A stretch of DNA of 15,959 nucleotides from CAG-307 sp964524125 (GTDB lineage Bacteria > Bacillota_I > Bacilli_A > Acholeplasmatales > Anaeroplasmataceae): assembly GCA_964524125.1 (NCBI GenBank), contig CAZGBY010000041.1, positions 1 to 15,959 of the forward strand, read 5' to 3'. The notes beneath the pieces were generated by a model. That model was given only the letters and a program-made list of their open reading frames with translations. It had not been told where the DNA came from and made no database searches. Of this stretch, positions 14,515 to 15,959 are shown piece by piece. A program made the position numbers and the translations under genes. Every line of letters begins with the position of its first letter. The stretch's first letter is position 1.

Positions 14515-15867
14515 ATGATTTTCGAAAGAAGTATTTATCAAGACTTATTAAAATGGAAAAAAGAAAGCAATGGTAAGACTGCTATACTTGTTGAAGGTGC
14601 AAGACGTATTGGTAAATCCACTATAGTTGAAACATTTGCAAAAAAAGAATATAAATCTTACATTATGATTGACTTTTCTGACACTAAAAACTCTTTTAAT
14701 AAAGATGTTAAAGACGTGTTTGAAAAATCGAAGGATTATAACGAGTTCTTTACAATGATACAATTGGTTACAGGTATAAAATTGTATGAAAGAGATTCTG
14801 TTATTATTTTTGATGAAGTTCAAAAATATGTTAAGGCAAGAGAAATGATAAAACATTTTATCATTGATGGTAGATATGATTTTATAGAAACTGGTTCTTT
14901 AATATCATTAAAGAAAAATTCAAGAAAAATTTTAATTCCTTCAGAAGAAAAAAAATTAGAGATGCATCCAATGTCCTTTTCTGAATTTCTCATTGCTATA
15001 GGGGAAAGAGAATTGTTGAATAATATTTTTGATTGTTATAATAGATTAGAACCATTGTTCGAGCCTGTTCATAGAAAGGCAATGAAGTTGTTTAGAACTT
15101 ATATGGCTATTGGAGGTATGCCGCAAGCAGTAAAAAAATATATAGAAACAAATGATTTTGAAAAAGTAGATGATGTTAAAAAGGATATTATCAAATTATA
15201 TAGAGAAGATCTAGGAAAGATTTCGAGAAAATCATCTTCAATCACGCCACTTATCATATATGATAGGATACAAAGTATGTTTGCTAACCATTCTTTTGAA
15301 ATAAGTCCTTCTTCGTTCTCTCAAAACACAAAACTGTATACGTGTTTAAATAACGTAGAGGAACTTGAATCGAGTAAAGTCGTTAACGTAGCTTATGAAA
15401 TTAAAAATATTGATGCGACGTTATCACTTGGTTTTGATTTATCTGGTGTAAAAGTATATTCGGGGGATACTGGTCTTTTGATTTCAAAGATGTATTACGA
15501 TAAATCTTTTTTAGACAACGCACTTTATAAATCAATTATTCTAGATAAACTATCCGTAGATGAAGGTTTTTTATATGAAAACGTTGTTGCTCAAGAATTG
15601 ATAGCAAACCATCATGCGTTAAAATATGCTTCGTTTTATAAAAAAAATACAAATAAAAAGTATTCAATAGATTTCTTTATTGAAAGAGGAAACAAGATTT
15701 ATCCAATAGAAGTTAAGTCTTCAGGATATAAATCTCATACAAGTTTAGATGAATATTGTAGTTGTTATCGTCAATATATGAATGGTGGAATAATAATTTA
15801 TTCAAAAAATTTAAAAGTTGATGGAAAATACACGTATTTACCTGTATATATGACAATGTGTTTATGA
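14515..15867 (+). CDS. AAA+ ATPase with DUF4143 domain
   Basis: A 450-residue protein of the widespread 'ATP-binding protein' group: an AAA_14 ATPase domain followed by DUF4143. The N-terminal part (about 1-165) has a Walker A variant, GARRIGKST (about residues 28-36), and Walker B VIIFDEVQKY (about 98-107), then ETGSLISL as a sensor-like strand. YMAIGGMPQAVKKYIE (about 198-213) is the typical link between the two domains. The C-terminal part ends in a PD-(D/E)XK nuclease-like signature, IDFFIERGNKIYPIEVKSS. Many such proteins lack shown nuclease activity and their function is mostly unknown; they are often strain-variable. The start is ATG 14515, with GAGGGTGAT at 14503-14511. It is a single-gene unit with promoter 14466-14494 and terminator 15880-15913. 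Base composition is a little less A/T-rich than the genes to the left (more CG dinucleotides), and it sits beside tandem repeats and a gene remnant, suggesting acquisition by transfer. Confidence 0.9.
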   Translation: MIFERSIYQDLLKWKKESNGKTAILVEGARRIGKSTIVETFAKKEYKSYIMIDFSDTKNSFNKDVKDVFEKSKDYNEFFTMIQLVTGIKLYERDSVIIFDEVQKYVKAREMIKHFIIDGRYDFIETGSLISLKKNSRKILIPSEEKKLEMHPMSFSEFLIAIGERELLNNIFDCYNRLEPLFEPVHRKAMKLFRTYMAIGGMPQAVKKYIETNDFEKVDDVKKDIIKLYREDLGKISRKSSSITPLIIYDRIQSMFANHSFEISPSSFSQNTKLYTCLNNVEELESSKVVNVAYEIKNIDATLSLGFDLSGVKVYSGDTGLLISKMYYDKSFLDNALYKSIILDKLSVDEGFLYENVVAQELIANHHALKYASFYKKNTNKKYSIDFFIERGNKIYPIEVKSSGYKSHTSLDEYCSCYRQYMNGGIIIYSKNLKVDGKYTYLPVYMTMCL

Positions 15868-15879
15868 TGTAAAAATGAA

Positions 15880-15913
15880 ATGGCATACGATTAGTCATAT
15901 GTCATATTTTTTT
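15880..15913 (+). terminator. Intrinsic terminator of the ATPase gene
   Basis: ATGGCATA (15880-15887) pairs with TATGTCAT (15898-15905) with one G-U pair, followed by seven T's (15907-15913). Confidence 0.75.
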
Positions 15914-15959
15914 ACTTAATAGGAAATTCTATGTGACCCTTATAAGCATAGTCCCAAAC

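Noticed and set aside
1..15959. Mycoplasma-type code with TGA as Trp.
   Set aside because: TGA ends the LeuRS-like, DUF1189-like and ATPase genes at sensible places, and Trp positions in conserved proteins use TGG.

Overview
The window is about 16 kb of very AT-rich DNA that reads as a low-GC Bacillota chromosome, probably a gut-type Bacilli, Erysipelotrichia or RF39-like lineage. The grounds are a Gram-positive replicase PolC, type III pantothenate kinase, AGGAGG/GGTGAT ribosome binding sites, sigma-A promoters with many extended -10 elements, and T-tailed hairpin terminators. TGA is a normal stop (it ends several genes) and TGG encodes Trp, so a Mycoplasma genetic code is not in use. The taxonomic placement is inference. 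No rRNA, tRNA, CRISPR array or intact insertion sequence was seen.

Layout. Bases 1-1001 are a decayed stretch with a broken reading frame (stops and at least one homopolymer frameshift). Next come a secreted lipoprotein of unknown function (1029-1958), then a two-gene unit with its own promoter: an MFS transporter (2065-3225) and coaX (3238-3984). acpP (4060-4290) has its own promoter and a strong terminator. A 667-residue protein (4396-6399) is recognisably a leucyl-tRNA synthetase paralogue over its whole length, but the HIGH and KMSKS signatures and the C-terminal domain are gone. It converges on, and overlaps by 28 bp, a minus-strand TIGR01212/YtqA-type radical SAM gene (6372-7316). Divergent from that is a DUF1189-like membrane protein gene (7457-8218), closely followed by polC (8224-12738). 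A Bax inhibitor-1-like membrane protein (12849-13595) and a small Asn/Tyr-rich protein (13685-14038) follow, each with an intrinsic terminator. The last part is accessory in character: a truncated 17-codon ORF, a four-copy 34-bp tandem repeat (14323-14458), and an AAA+ ATPase/DUF4143 gene (14515-15867) whose promoter starts right after the repeats.

How the genes fit together. Most of the window is ordinary housekeeping: coenzyme A synthesis (coaX), fatty-acid carrier (acpP, which needs CoA for its phosphopantetheine arm), DNA replication (polC) and tRNA wobble modification (YtqA-like). The most unusual item is the LeuRS-like protein: an intact 667-codon frame in which active-site sequences are erased while structural blocks of the synthetase survive, so it looks like a retained pseudoenzyme rather than a tRNA synthetase or a pseudogene. 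The second is the tandem repeat block abutting the ATPase promoter.

Several starts were set downstream of the longest reading frame because a Shine-Dalgarno motif lies inside the longer version. This applies at 1029, 7316, 7457, 8224, 13685 and 14515.
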